DNA from: Symbiobacterium thermophilum IAM 14863
GTDB lineage: Bacteria > Bacillota > Sulfobacillia > Symbiobacteriales > Symbiobacteriaceae
NCBI RefSeq assembly: GCF_000009905.1
Contig: NC_006177.1
Location: forward strand, 2,480,001-2,544,000
DNA: 64,000 bases
Direction: 5' to 3'
A program made the position numbers and the translations under genes. Each line of letters starts with the position of its first letter. Position 1 is the first letter of the stretch. Positions 18,075 to 26,332 of the stretch are shown here, piece after piece. The notes under the pieces are model-generated. The model ran no database searches, was not told where the DNA came from, and worked only from the letters and a program-made list of their open reading frames with translations.

Positions 18075-19121
18075 TCACCGCCTGAGCCGCGGGTCCAGCA
18101 CGTCCCGCAGCCCGTCGCCGAGGAGGTTGAAGCCCAGCACCGCCAGCATGATCGCCAGCCCCGGGAAGGTGACGACCCACGGCGCCAGCTGGATGTAGAC
18201 CTGCGCCCCCGAGAGCATCGCCCCCCACTCCGGCGCCGGCGGCTGGGCCCCGAGCCCCAGGAAGGAGAGGCCGGCGGCGTCCAGCATCGCCGTGCCGATC
18301 GAGAGCGTGGACTGGACGATGAGCGGGGCCAGGGCGTTGGGGAGGATGTGCCGCCAGAGGATGCGCCCGTGGCCGCCGCCGGCCGCCCGGGCGGCCTGGA
18401 CGAAGTCCTGCTCCTTCAGCGAAAGCACCGACGCCCGCACCAGCCGGGCGTAGACCGGCATGCCCACGATGCCCACGGCGACCATCGCGTTGGTCAGGCT
18501 CGGCCCCAGGATCGCGGTGATGGCGATGGCCAGCAGGATCGAAGGGAAGGCGAGCAGGATGTCGATGACCCGCATGATCAGCAGGTCGAGCCAGCCGCCG
18601 AAGTAGGCGGACACGGCGCCGATGATCGTACCCGTCGTCAGCGAGATGCCCACCGCCACCAGCCCCACCTGGAGCGAGATGCGGCTGCCGTGGATGATGC
18701 GGCTGAGGATGTCCCGCCCCTGCTCGTCGGTGCCCATCCAGTGCGCCCGGGACGGCGGCTGGAGCATGTCGGAGAGCCTGCCCCGGATCGGGTCGTAGGG
18801 GGCGATGACGTCGGCCAGCAGCGCCATGAGCACGATGAGCAGCACGATCGTGCCGCCGAGCACCGCCGCCCGGTGGCGGAGCAGCCGGCGGAGGATCCCC
18901 GGCGACCGCCCGCTCATGACGGGATCGCCCCCCGGAGGCGGCAACACGCCCCGTCCCGGGTGGCCCGCAGCCGGCGGTGGCTGCGCCCCTTCCAGCGGCC
19001 CCACCTGGGCCGGATGCGCCTGGGCCCCCTGCATCATGACGCCTGGAGCCACAGGCGGCGCGCCCTGCGCCGGGCTCGGCGGGCCGCCTACGGCTGGCGT
19101 GCGCGGATCGATGACGGCCAT
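18075..19121 (-). CDS. Peptide/nickel-type ABC transporter permease (DppC/OppC family)
   Basis: This 348-residue permease has a DppC-type core from about residue 75 onward. It contains the first helix (AVLGGTIVLLIVLMALLADVI), the periplasmic DEQGRDILSRIIHGSR segment and the EAA-type coupling loop (QAARAAGGGHGRILWRHILPNA region) that contacts the ATPase. The first 68 residues are an unusual Pro/Gly/Ala-rich stretch with no membrane segment. The start at 19121 is supported by GGGAGGGGG 7 bases upstream, immediately after the DppB stop, so the extension is probably real; an internal ATG at 18917 would give a standard-length protein. No ATP-binding subunits are encoded nearby. Confidence 0.87.
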   Translation of the reverse strand: MAVIDPRTPAVGGPPSPAQGAPPVAPGVMMQGAQAHPAQVGPLEGAQPPPAAGHPGRGVLPPPGGDPVMSGRSPGILRRLLRHRAAVLGGTIVLLIVLMALLADVIAPYDPIRGRLSDMLQPPSRAHWMGTDEQGRDILSRIIHGSRISLQVGLVAVGISLTTGTIIGAVSAYFGGWLDLLIMRVIDILLAFPSILLAIAITAILGPSLTNAMVAVGIVGMPVYARLVRASVLSLKEQDFVQAARAAGGGHGRILWRHILPNALAPLIVQSTLSIGTAMLDAAGLSFLGLGAQPPAPEWGAMLSGAQVYIQLAPWVVTFPGLAIMLAVLGFNLLGDGLRDVLDPRLRR

Positions 19122-19136
19122 CTCGTCGCCCCCTCC

Positions 19137-20141
19137 CTACTGGTAGCGGATGCGCGGGTCGATCAGCGTGTAGATGACGTCGACCAGCAGGTTGACCAGA
19201 ATCATCGCCAGGGTGATCAGCAGGATGCCTCCCTGCACCACCGGGTAGTCCCGGGCGCTGATGGCCATCACGATGTAGCGGCCGATGCCGGGCCAGGAGA
19301 AGATGGTCTCCGTCAGCACGGCGCCGCCCAGGAGCAGCCCCACCTGCAGGCCGATGATGGTGACCACCGGCAGCAGGGCATTCTTCAGCGCGTGCCGGAA
19401 GTTCACCCGCCAGTTGGGCAACCCCTTTGCCCTGGCGGTGCGGATGTAGTCCAGGTTCAGCACCTCCAGCATGGAGGAGCGGGTGATCCGGGCGATGATG
19501 GACAGCGGGATGGTGGCCAGGGCGATCCCCGGCAGGATCAGGTGGCGCAGACCGGTGACGAAGACCGTCCAGTGCCCCCGCACGAGGCTCTCCAGGACCA
19601 CGAACTGGGTGGCGCCGTCCCAGATCATCCGGGCGTCGAGCCGTCCCCCGGCGGGCAGCCAGTGCAGCCGCACGGAGAACAACATCATGAGGACCAGGCC
19701 CAGCCAGAAGATCGGCATGGAGACCCCCACCAGGGCCGCGGCCATCACGCCGTAATCCAGCAGCGAATTGCGCCACACGGCGGAGACCACGCCGGCCAGG
19801 ATGCCCAGGACCGAGGCCAGCAGCATGGCGAAAATGGCCAGCTCCACCGTGGCGGGGTAGCGGGCCATGAGCTCCGCCGTCACCGGCTGGCGGCTCTGCA
19901 GCGACACGCCCAGGTCGCCCCGCAGCACGTCGCCCAGGAAGGTGAAGAACTGCACGTAGAGCGGATCGTTGAGCCCCATCTGCTCACGCAGGGCGGCGAC
20001 CGCCTCCGGCGAGGCCCGCTCGCCCAGCATCAGCCGGGCGGGGTCGCCGGGGATGGCGCGCATGAGCACGAAGATGACCACCAGCACCCCCAGGGCGGTG
20101 GGGATGGCCAGGCCGATCCGCTTGGCCAGATAGCGGACGAT
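19137..20141 (-). CDS. Peptide/nickel-type ABC transporter permease (DppB family), probable ATC start
   Basis: This DppB-like permease has a classic N-terminus reading VRYLAKRIGLAIPTALGVL before the first helix and the conserved RAIPGDPARLML. It also has the EAA loop YIRTARAKGLPNWR. The only ordinary start in frame, GTG at 20087, falls inside the first transmembrane helix. The strong Shine-Dalgarno AGGGAGGG (20148-20155) is instead 6 bases before an ATC at 20141 that would give the full N-terminus. I therefore place the start at the non-standard ATC; a sequencing error is the alternative. It forms the membrane channel with the DppC protein downstream. Confidence 0.82.
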   Translation of the reverse strand: MVRYLAKRIGLAIPTALGVLVVIFVLMRAIPGDPARLMLGERASPEAVAALREQMGLNDPLYVQFFTFLGDVLRGDLGVSLQSRQPVTAELMARYPATVELAIFAMLLASVLGILAGVVSAVWRNSLLDYGVMAAALVGVSMPIFWLGLVLMMLFSVRLHWLPAGGRLDARMIWDGATQFVVLESLVRGHWTVFVTGLRHLILPGIALATIPLSIIARITRSSMLEVLNLDYIRTARAKGLPNWRVNFRHALKNALLPVVTIIGLQVGLLLGGAVLTETIFSWPGIGRYIVMAISARDYPVVQGGILLITLAMILVNLLVDVIYTLIDPRIRYQ

Positions 20142-20166
20142 AGCGATCCCTCCCTGTGTGCCCGGA

Positions 20167-20190
20167 GGGGGGCGGCAGACGCCGCCCCCC
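20167..20190 (-). other. Intercistronic stem-loop between binding protein and permease genes
   Basis: A perfect 10-bp GC stem (GGGGGGCGGC and GCCGCCCCCC) with an AGAC loop lies in the 72-bp gap. There is no U-tract. Such hairpins commonly protect the upstream mRNA or attenuate read-through so that more binding protein than permease is made. Confidence 0.55.
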
Positions 20191-20213
20191 TGCGGACTGC
20201 TGCGACATTCCCG

Positions 20214-21917
20214 TTACGGCAAGGAGACCTTGGCCAGCGACTCGGAGCCGGTCGGGTTGGGCACGTACCCGGTGATGCCCTTGCGGACGGCGATGGGCAC
20301 GCGGGTGTGCATGAGCGGGACCCACGGCGCGTCCTCCATGATCTTCACCTGGGCCTCCTCGTACAGCCGGGTGCGCTCCGCCTGGTCGGTGGTCTGGCGG
20401 GCCCGGATAAGGAGGTCGTGCACCTCGTCGTTGACGTAGAAGGCGATGTTGCCGGCGTCAGGCGTGACGGCGTTGTCCTTGTCCAGTAGCACGTAGAGGA
20501 AGTTGTCCGGGTCGCCGTTGTCGCCCGTCCAGCCCAGCAGGGCCATGGTGTGCTCGCCCATGCCGGTCTTCTCGAGGTAGGTGCCCCACTCGTAGGTCAC
20601 GATCTCCGCCTCGATGCCCACCTCGCGCAGGTAGTTCTGGATGGCGACGCCGATGCGCTCCGGCTGCGGCATGTACGGCCGCGGCACCGGCATGGCCCAG
20701 AGCTCGGTCTTCAGCGGGTTGTCCGGCCCGTAGCCGGCCTGGGCCAGCAGCTCCTTCGCCTTCTCGGGATCGTACTCGTACTTGGGCACGTTCGGGTTGT
20801 GGCCCCAGACCGAGGGGGGCAGCGGCGAGACGGCCGGGATGCCCATGCCGCCGTAGAAGGCGGTGTTCAGCTCCTCCTTGTTGATGGCGTGGTTGATCGC
20901 CCGGCGGATCAACACGTTGTCAAACGGCGGCTTCTGGGTGTTGAAGGCCAGGTAACCGATGTTCATCGGCGGCCGCTCGATGATGTCAAACTGGCCCGTG
21001 GCCTGGATCGTGGGCAGGAAGGCGGGCTCCACGCCGTCCATCACGTCCAGCTCGCCGGCCTGCAGGGCGACCAGGCGGGCGTTGTTGTCCGGGATCGACC
21101 GGTAGATCAGCCGGTCGATGGCCGGCTTGCCGCCCCAGTAATCCGGGTTGGCCTCCAGCACGATGCGGTCGCCCTTGGTCCAGGAGACGAACCTGAAGGG
21201 ACCGGTGCCCACCGGATGATCATTGAGCCGCTCGGGGTTCTCCTGCAGCGCCTTCGGGCTGGCAATCGCGAAGGGCACCATGGCGATGTCCTGCAGGAAC
21301 GAGGCCTGTATGTTCTTCAGGACAAACTTGACCGTGTAGTCATCGACCACGATCACGTCCTGGATGTTCGAGGCCTCGTCGAAGCCGCCGAACATGTAGC
21401 TGTAGTACGGGAACTCGCCACCCACGTGCAGCGGGTCGGAGGTGTTGCGCCACCGGTCGAAGTTGATCTTCACGGCCTCCGCGTTGAAGTCCGTGCCGTC
21501 GTGGAACTTGACGCCCTGGCGGAGCTTGAAGGTCCACTCCAGGCCGTCGGGGCTGGCCTCCCATTCGGTGGCCAGCACGGGAACGACCTCCGTGCTGCCC
21601 GGCGCGTAATCCAGCAGGCCCTCGTAGATCTGGTGCGTCACCTTGAGCGACTCACCGTCGGTCACCTGAATCGGGTCCAGCGAGACCGAGTCGCCGCCGC
21701 GGCCCCAGACGAGCACCTTCTCCTGGGCGGCGGGCTGCTGGGGCGCAGGCGTCGTCGAACCGCCGTCCTGCGTGCTGGGCGTCGTGTCGGTCTGGCCCCC
21801 GCTCTGCGAGCCGCCGTCAGTGCCGCTGGGCGAGGAGCTGCCGCACGCGGAAAGCACCAACGCCGCCGCGAGGAACAGGCCGACCGCCCACCGGAACCGC
21901 TTGGTGCGAACCCCCAT
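20214..21917 (-). CDS. Extracellular solute-binding lipoprotein, peptide/nickel ABC family 5
   Basis: This 567-residue lipoprotein precursor has a lysine/arginine start, a hydrophobic core and the lipobox LSAC with the modified cysteine at residue 25. A Ser/Gly/Thr/Gln-rich linker follows, then the family-5 binding domain with LEWTFKLRQGVKFHDGTDF and YLAFNTQKPPFDNVLIRRAINHAI. The ATG at 21917 is chosen for its GAGGGAGGG site; the upstream open frame is unrelated. It delivers oligopeptides, or another ligand of this broad family, to the two permeases encoded downstream in the same operon. The ligand cannot be read from the sequence. Confidence 0.88.
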   Translation of the reverse strand: MGVRTKRFRWAVGLFLAAALVLSACGSSSPSGTDGGSQSGGQTDTTPSTQDGGSTTPAPQQPAAQEKVLVWGRGGDSVSLDPIQVTDGESLKVTHQIYEGLLDYAPGSTEVVPVLATEWEASPDGLEWTFKLRQGVKFHDGTDFNAEAVKINFDRWRNTSDPLHVGGEFPYYSYMFGGFDEASNIQDVIVVDDYTVKFVLKNIQASFLQDIAMVPFAIASPKALQENPERLNDHPVGTGPFRFVSWTKGDRIVLEANPDYWGGKPAIDRLIYRSIPDNNARLVALQAGELDVMDGVEPAFLPTIQATGQFDIIERPPMNIGYLAFNTQKPPFDNVLIRRAINHAINKEELNTAFYGGMGIPAVSPLPPSVWGHNPNVPKYEYDPEKAKELLAQAGYGPDNPLKTELWAMPVPRPYMPQPERIGVAIQNYLREVGIEAEIVTYEWGTYLEKTGMGEHTMALLGWTGDNGDPDNFLYVLLDKDNAVTPDAGNIAFYVNDEVHDLLIRARQTTDQAERTRLYEEAQVKIMEDAPWVPLMHTRVPIAVRKGITGYVPNPTGSESLAKVSLP

Positions 21918-22158
21918 GAGCCGAATCCCTCCCTCTGTGTGTGCCGGGCCCGGTGCCCGGGATTGACTCATTGAAATTGGACGCGGGGGCCTGCTCCTCC
22001 TCTTTGACAACTCTCTCTATATGGAATCTTCAATGAACCCAGAGCGTTGTGCCGATACGCGCAGGGCCAGGTCCGGCGCATCGTGCCGCCGAACCTGGCC
22101 CCGGTCCTGTTCCTGCGCCTGGCAGGGCCCGCCCCGCACCAGCGCCGCCGAGGATCGC

Positions 22159-23127
22159 TTACGCCCCGCCGTAGCGCCTCACGATGCCCTGCCCCAGCTC
22201 GAGTACGGCCTGCCGCAGCTCCGGCGGCTCCAACACCTCCGCCCGGCCGCCGAAACCGGCCAGCCAGCGGGCGAGTTCGCCCGTGCCCCGTGCTTCCATG
22301 CGGAGAATCACCGCCCCGCCTTCCTCCTCCTCCAGCCGCTGGGAAGGATGCCAGATCGTCTCCCGCACCAGCCTGGCCACCTCCCGGTCGAACCGGACCC
22401 GCACGTGCATCAGCGGCCCGAACTCGATGCCCCAGACGTCGCTCAGGAACCGCTCCAGGTCGAAGTCCGGGGGCCGCTCGAAGGTGGTGCTGAGCACCTG
22501 CGCCTCCAGGATGCGATTCGCCCGGAAGATCCGGACCTCCCGGCGCAGTTCGCAAAAGCCGATGAGGTAGAGCGCCGTGCCCCGGTAAGCCATCCCGTAG
22601 GGACGGACGACCCGCTCGACGGGCGCATCGGCGTGGAGGGACTGGTACAGGATCCGGAGGGGGTGCGGCCCCTCGACCGCGGCGCGGCAGGCGGCCTCCA
22701 CGTCCGGGGACGGCGGGAGGGAGTAGGCCTGGATGGGATCCACCACCAGCGTCCGGTCGAGGCCGGTGGCCAGCTCCTGCTGCGCCGCCGGCAACACCGC
22801 CAGCAGCTTCTCCCAGGCGCTGCGGGCGGCCGTCCCCCCCACCGGACGCTTCCGCTGTCCGAAGTCCAGCGCGGCCATGAGCGCCAGGACCTCCTCCGGC
22901 TGGAACTGGATCGGCCGGACCTTGAAGGTGTCGAGGACCGCGTAGCGGCCGCCGTCCCGCACGATGGGCACGCCCATGCGCTCCAGAAACTCCAGGTCCC
23001 GGAAGACGGACCGGCGCGTCACACCGAAGCGCCGGGCCAGCTCATCCACCCGGGGCCTGCCGCCTCCCATCAGGACCGTGAGGAGCTGGAAGCGGCGCTC
23101 TGCGGCTCTTGCGGATCCGGTGGCCAT
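22159..23127 (-). CDS. WYL-domain transcriptional regulator (YafY-like)
   Basis: This 322-residue protein has an N-terminal winged HTH (RPRVDELARRFGVTRRSVFRDLEFLERMG, about residues 24-52), a WYL domain around YRGTALYLIGFCELRREVR, and a C-terminal WCX region. WYL regulators sense ligands, in some cases nucleic-acid related, and can activate or repress. It lies upstream of the peptide-transporter operon on the same strand, separated by a gap of about 240 bp, and is divergent from the tiny gene at 23272. Its target is unknown. The start ATG at 23127 follows a GGAGGGATGAGCC site. Confidence 0.85.
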   Translation of the reverse strand: MATGSARAAERRFQLLTVLMGGGRPRVDELARRFGVTRRSVFRDLEFLERMGVPIVRDGGRYAVLDTFKVRPIQFQPEEVLALMAALDFGQRKRPVGGTAARSAWEKLLAVLPAAQQELATGLDRTLVVDPIQAYSLPPSPDVEAACRAAVEGPHPLRILYQSLHADAPVERVVRPYGMAYRGTALYLIGFCELRREVRIFRANRILEAQVLSTTFERPPDFDLERFLSDVWGIEFGPLMHVRVRFDREVARLVRETIWHPSQRLEEEEGGAVILRMEARGTGELARWLAGFGGRAEVLEPPELRQAVLELGQGIVRRYGGA

Positions 23128-23227
23128 GGCTCATCCCTCCAACCTAAGGCAATGCTGCACCCGGTGACCTGCGCGAGTCCCGTCCCATGACGCCGCCGAT
23201 CTATCTGCGCCTGCCGGGCGTTATGTA

Positions 23228-23253
23228 ACCCGGGCCCCACCGACGCATACGCT
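23228..23253 (+). promoter_or_regulatory. Possible sigma-K-like promoter for the small Trp/Arg-rich gene
   Basis: AC at 23228-23229, 16 bp, then CATACGCT at 23246-23253 match the mother-cell sigma-K pattern AC-N16-CATAnnnT. The predicted start of transcription would fall very near the Shine-Dalgarno of the small gene, which is tight. The motif is short and could be chance, so this is weak evidence. Confidence 0.22.
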
Positions 23254-23271
23254 GTGGTGGAGGGATCCATC

Positions 23272-23466
23272 ATGACGATGCCTTTCGGCTGGGGCCGGGA
23301 CGACGACTGGTGGGACGACGACTGGGACGGCATGGGCCGGGGCAACCCCTGGCGGCGGCGCCGCCGTCGCCGGCGCTTCCCGTCCTTCGGCAAGTTCCCG
23401 TTCCAGAAGTTCAACAAGTTCCCGTGGGGCAAGTCCCCCTGGGGGAAGTGGGGCAAGCGCTGGTAG
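23272..23466 (+). CDS. Small Trp/Asp/Arg-rich protein of unknown function
   Basis: I do not recognise this 64-residue protein. It divides into three blocks. An acidic, tryptophan-rich block has DDDWWDDDWDG. A run of eight consecutive arginines preceded by NPW comes next. A C-terminal basic aromatic block repeats the pattern F/W-x-K (FGKFPFQKFNKFPWGK, then SPWGKWGKRW). There is no signal peptide or membrane helix. The ATG at 23272 has GGAGGG 7 bases upstream. Opposite charges at the two ends suggest self-association or binding to a polyanion or surface. A spore-coat-like structural role is a guess. The good ribosome site and following hairpin argue that it is expressed. Confidence 0.6.
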   Translation: MTMPFGWGRDDDWWDDDWDGMGRGNPWRRRRRRRRFPSFGKFPFQKFNKFPWGKSPWGKWGKRW

Positions 23467-23498
23467 TCCGGGCGAGCCCGGACAGATACCGTTGCGCG

Positions 23499-23527
23499 CA
23501 GGGGCCTGCGGCAGACGCGGGCCCCTG
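23499..23527. terminator. Bidirectional hairpin between convergent genes
   Basis: CAGGGGCC pairs with GGCCCCTG across a 13-base spacer between the small gene (plus) and the VWA gene (minus). A second short stem, TCCGGGC/GCCCGGA, directly follows the small gene stop (23467-23482). Neither has a U-tract. Confidence 0.4.
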
Positions 23528-23539
23528 TGGCGCGCCCCC

Positions 23540-24784
23540 CTACCGTCCCCGGCGCCGGCGCAAGCCTTCCTGGCGCATGCGCTTGCGCACGTCGGTGTCG
23601 TACGGGGCGGCGGCGATGGCCTCCGCCTGGGCCCGCAGGGCCCTGGCCTGCTCCAGCGCATGGCTGTCGCCCCCGGCAGCCTCCGCCTCCAGGGCCTCTG
23701 CGGCCGCGAAGAGCCGCATAGCCGCCCCCTGCAGGTCACCGCCGTCGGCCAGTTCCACCGCCTCGTCCCAGGCCGCACCGGCCTGGCTGAGCCGCAACTG
23801 GCGCATCACCGTCTCGTCCGGCGGCTCGCCGAGGCGCGCGGGGTCGTCCGTGACCTCCAGCGACACGTCAGCCTCCAGCGTGCCGGGCCGGCCCCCGGCA
23901 GCCGCGGGCAGGTAGTGGAGCGCCACCCGCCCCAGCTTCCCGCCGGCCGGCGGCGCGGCCACCGACAGCCGCACCAGGACGTGCTTCACCTCGCCGGCGT
24001 ACAGGTCGGGGAGCGAAAGCGCCGCCCGGAGCGGGGTTCCCTGCGACCGATACCCCAGCACCCCGCTCACCGCCACGCCGGATTCCGTCTCGATGATCAG
24101 GTGCAGCCCCTGGACGGCCACCTGCAGCAGCCCGTGCAGCTCCTCCTGAAAGATGCGGGGGATCTGGTCGGGGTTCGCGATGTAGTGGAAGTTGCCGCCG
24201 CCCGCCTCCGCCAGGGCCACCAGCAGGTCCTCGCTGAAGTGCGGGCCAACCCCCATCGTGCTGACGGCGAGCCCCTTCTCCCGCCATGCCCTGGCCCATC
24301 CCGCCAGCACGTCGGGATCGGTCACGCCGACGTTGGCCAGCCCGTCGGTCATGAGCAGCACGCGGCTGACCCGCCCCGGCCCCGCGTGCGGCCGGATCTG
24401 CTGCATACCCGTCGCCAGGCCGCCGCTCAGGTTGGTGGTGCCGCCCGCGGTGATGCCGTCCACCAGGAGCCTCACGGCGTCCTTCTGGACGACTGGCTGG
24501 CTGGGGAACGGCACGTGGACCTGGTCGTCGTAGGTGACGATCGCCAGCCGGTCCTCCTCGGCCATCTGGTCGACCAGGAAGCGCAGGGCCTGTTTGGTGA
24601 AGTAGAGCGCAGCCCCGGCCATGGAACCGGAGCGGTCCACCACCGCCGCGAGGTTGAGCGGCGGCCGGCCCTCCGGCGCCGGCATCCGCGGCGCCTTCAC
24701 GGTGACGAGCAGGTAGACTTCCCCGCCGGACGGGCTGATGCAGGTGCGGTCCAGCTGGGTGCAGAGCGTAAGCGCCTGGGTCAT
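23540..24784 (-). CDS. von Willebrand factor type A domain protein
   Basis: This 414-residue soluble protein has a VWA domain at about residues 40-215. The metal-ion-dependent adhesion site is complete: D50-R-S52-G-S54 (VVDRSGSMAG), the threonine of TAGGTTNLSGG and the aspartate of LLMTDGLAN. A beta-rich region and a C-terminal helical, Ala/Glu-rich tail follow. There is no signal peptide, so it acts inside the cell, probably as a scaffold in a protein complex. The start ATG at 24784 has GGAGG 8 bases upstream; the long open frame further upstream is a shadow of the next gene. It lies 56 bp downstream of the YcaQ-like glycosylase, probably in one operon. Confidence 0.83.
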   Translation of the reverse strand: MTQALTLCTQLDRTCISPSGGEVYLLVTVKAPRMPAPEGRPPLNLAAVVDRSGSMAGAALYFTKQALRFLVDQMAEEDRLAIVTYDDQVHVPFPSQPVVQKDAVRLLVDGITAGGTTNLSGGLATGMQQIRPHAGPGRVSRVLLMTDGLANVGVTDPDVLAGWARAWREKGLAVSTMGVGPHFSEDLLVALAEAGGGNFHYIANPDQIPRIFQEELHGLLQVAVQGLHLIIETESGVAVSGVLGYRSQGTPLRAALSLPDLYAGEVKHVLVRLSVAAPPAGGKLGRVALHYLPAAAGGRPGTLEADVSLEVTDDPARLGEPPDETVMRQLRLSQAGAAWDEAVELADGGDLQGAAMRLFAAAEALEAEAAGGDSHALEQARALRAQAEAIAAAPYDTDVRKRMRQEGLRRRRGR

Positions 24785-24840
24785 GCGATCGACCTCCCTC
24801 CGCACCCAGGGTCGCGCAGGGGGGTGACAGCGTGATGTCA

Positions 24841-26265
24841 CTACCCGCGCTGCAGAATGCGCACGTCCTCCGCACCGTGCCAGCGGGCGAACGCGTACAG
24901 GGCCTTCTCCAGCGAAGTCTCCAGCCCCCGGCGGTCGACCCCGTCCAGTTCCAGCTGCAGCCGGTTCACCACCAGCACCCCGTTCTCCCGGTCCAGCTTC
25001 GGGTCCAGCCGTCCAATCAGCCTGTCGCCGTAGAGAATCGGCATGGCGTAGTAGCCGAACCGGCGCTTCGCGGCCGGGGTGTAGACCTCCCACGTGTAGT
25101 CGAAGTCGAAGAGGTCCTGCAGCCGCTCGCGCCGCCACAACAGGTTGTCCAGCGGCGCCAGGAAGCGGACGGTCCGCCGCGGCTCCCAGTCCCCGGCCAC
25201 CTCGAGGCAGGGCCGATCCTCCGCGAGGGCGAAGTAGCGCCGCCGCACGCCGTCGACCTCCACCTCGACCCACTCGCCCTTCGCCACCTTCTCCGCCGCC
25301 AGGGCCCGCCGCCGGGCCGAGGGGTAGCTCTGCCAGCCGAACCGGAAATCGCCCAGATCGACCAGGCGGTAGGCCCGCATGTACTTGTCCAGCAGGAACC
25401 GCTGCCATTCGGCCTCGCCCGCGCCCACGTCCGGAGTGGACCAGGGACGGGAGACGTCGACCCCGGTGAGGACGGGGCTGTCGCCAGGGAGTGCGCGGCG
25501 CTCGCCTTCCCCGCCGCCGCCCTCCCCGCGCGCGCCTGCGCCATGAGCGGAATCGCCGGCGCGTTCGGGGCCGGTTTCCTGGCCTTCCGCGCCAACTCCG
25601 GCGTGGGCCCGCAGCATCGGCGACCGGAGGTTCGAGAAGTCGCCAGGCAGGTCCGCTGCCACGTTGCGGGGAATCACCCGTTCGGCCAGGTCGTACCACT
25701 TCTCGTTGCCCTCCCGGCGGGCCACGAAGACCTCGCCGCCCAGCCACAGGAGGTCGATCGCCCGGCCCGACGCCTTGGACGCCTTGTCCGGCGGGTTGTA
25801 GCCCAGCCCCAGCAGCCGCGGCCCGTCGTTCCCCAAGGCGCGGGGCGGCAGCGGCCCCTCCCGGTACAGGCGGCGCAGCACGTCGGTCATGACGTCGGCC
25901 AGCGCCGCCCGGGCGGGAAGCTGCCGCGCAGCCAGCATGATCGGCCAGAAGTCCGGCAGGTCCCGCATGGGCAGCACGCAGCGGGCGTTGGCCAGGTATT
26001 CGAACACCTGCCCGGCGGCGAACAGCCCGTCCAGGTGTTCCGGCCGGTAGCCGCCGACCCGGTTGCGCAGGACCAGGTGGTGGTTGCGCTCCACCACGGC
26101 GATGGGGTCCAGCTGGACCGCCTCCAGCCGCTCCAGCGCCCGCAGGAGGCCGCTCCGGCCCCTGAGCTCCTTCGCCCAGGGCTGAATGACCCCGGGCACC
26201 TCCAGCAACCCCTGCGCATACAGCAGGAACCGGCGGGCGGCCGCCTTGGAGACCCGAACGCGCAC
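24841..26265 (-). CDS. Winged-helix DNA glycosylase, YcaQ/AlkX-like (HTH_42 family)
   Basis: This 474-residue protein of the HTH_42 family unhooks interstrand crosslinks and removes bulky alkylated bases. The catalytic motif QxD is seen as Q51-L-D53 in LEAVQLDPI, followed by ERNHHLVLRNRV. The C-terminal half has FLAPLDNLLWRRERLQDLFDFDYTWEVY and GYYAMPILYGDRLIGRLDPK, both strongly typical. Residues about 218-285 are a Gly/Ala/Glu-rich low-complexity insertion not expected in the family. It starts GTG after GGGAGGAAGG. A LexA-like box lies 68 bp upstream of the start, which fits DNA-damage control. The VWA gene follows. Confidence 0.86.
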   Translation of the reverse strand: MRVRVSKAAARRFLLYAQGLLEVPGVIQPWAKELRGRSGLLRALERLEAVQLDPIAVVERNHHLVLRNRVGGYRPEHLDGLFAAGQVFEYLANARCVLPMRDLPDFWPIMLAARQLPARAALADVMTDVLRRLYREGPLPPRALGNDGPRLLGLGYNPPDKASKASGRAIDLLWLGGEVFVARREGNEKWYDLAERVIPRNVAADLPGDFSNLRSPMLRAHAGVGAEGQETGPERAGDSAHGAGARGEGGGGEGERRALPGDSPVLTGVDVSRPWSTPDVGAGEAEWQRFLLDKYMRAYRLVDLGDFRFGWQSYPSARRRALAAEKVAKGEWVEVEVDGVRRRYFALAEDRPCLEVAGDWEPRRTVRFLAPLDNLLWRRERLQDLFDFDYTWEVYTPAAKRRFGYYAMPILYGDRLIGRLDPKLDRENGVLVVNRLQLELDGVDRRGLETSLEKALYAFARWHGAEDVRILQRG

Positions 26266-26332
26266 GAGCCTTCCTCCCTTCGCCGATGTCCGGTGTAACC
26301 CTCGGCATGCTTCTCCAATCTGTTCGCCTTAT

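Noticed and set aside
12455-18198. Very long plus-strand frames opposite the PTS/transketolase/regulator operon
   Set aside because: The minus strand carries five proteins with clear family motifs and good ribosome sites; the plus frames show only compositional bias.
18030-21974. Long plus-strand frames opposite the peptide transporter
   Set aside because: Antisense shadows; His/Gln/Arg/Asp-rich translations without domains, opposite recognised permeases and a binding lipoprotein.
24785-26308. An N-terminal extension of the VWA protein to about 922 residues
   Set aside because: The extension is an out-of-frame reading of the YcaQ-like gene. The ATG at 24784 has its own Shine-Dalgarno and starts at family homology.
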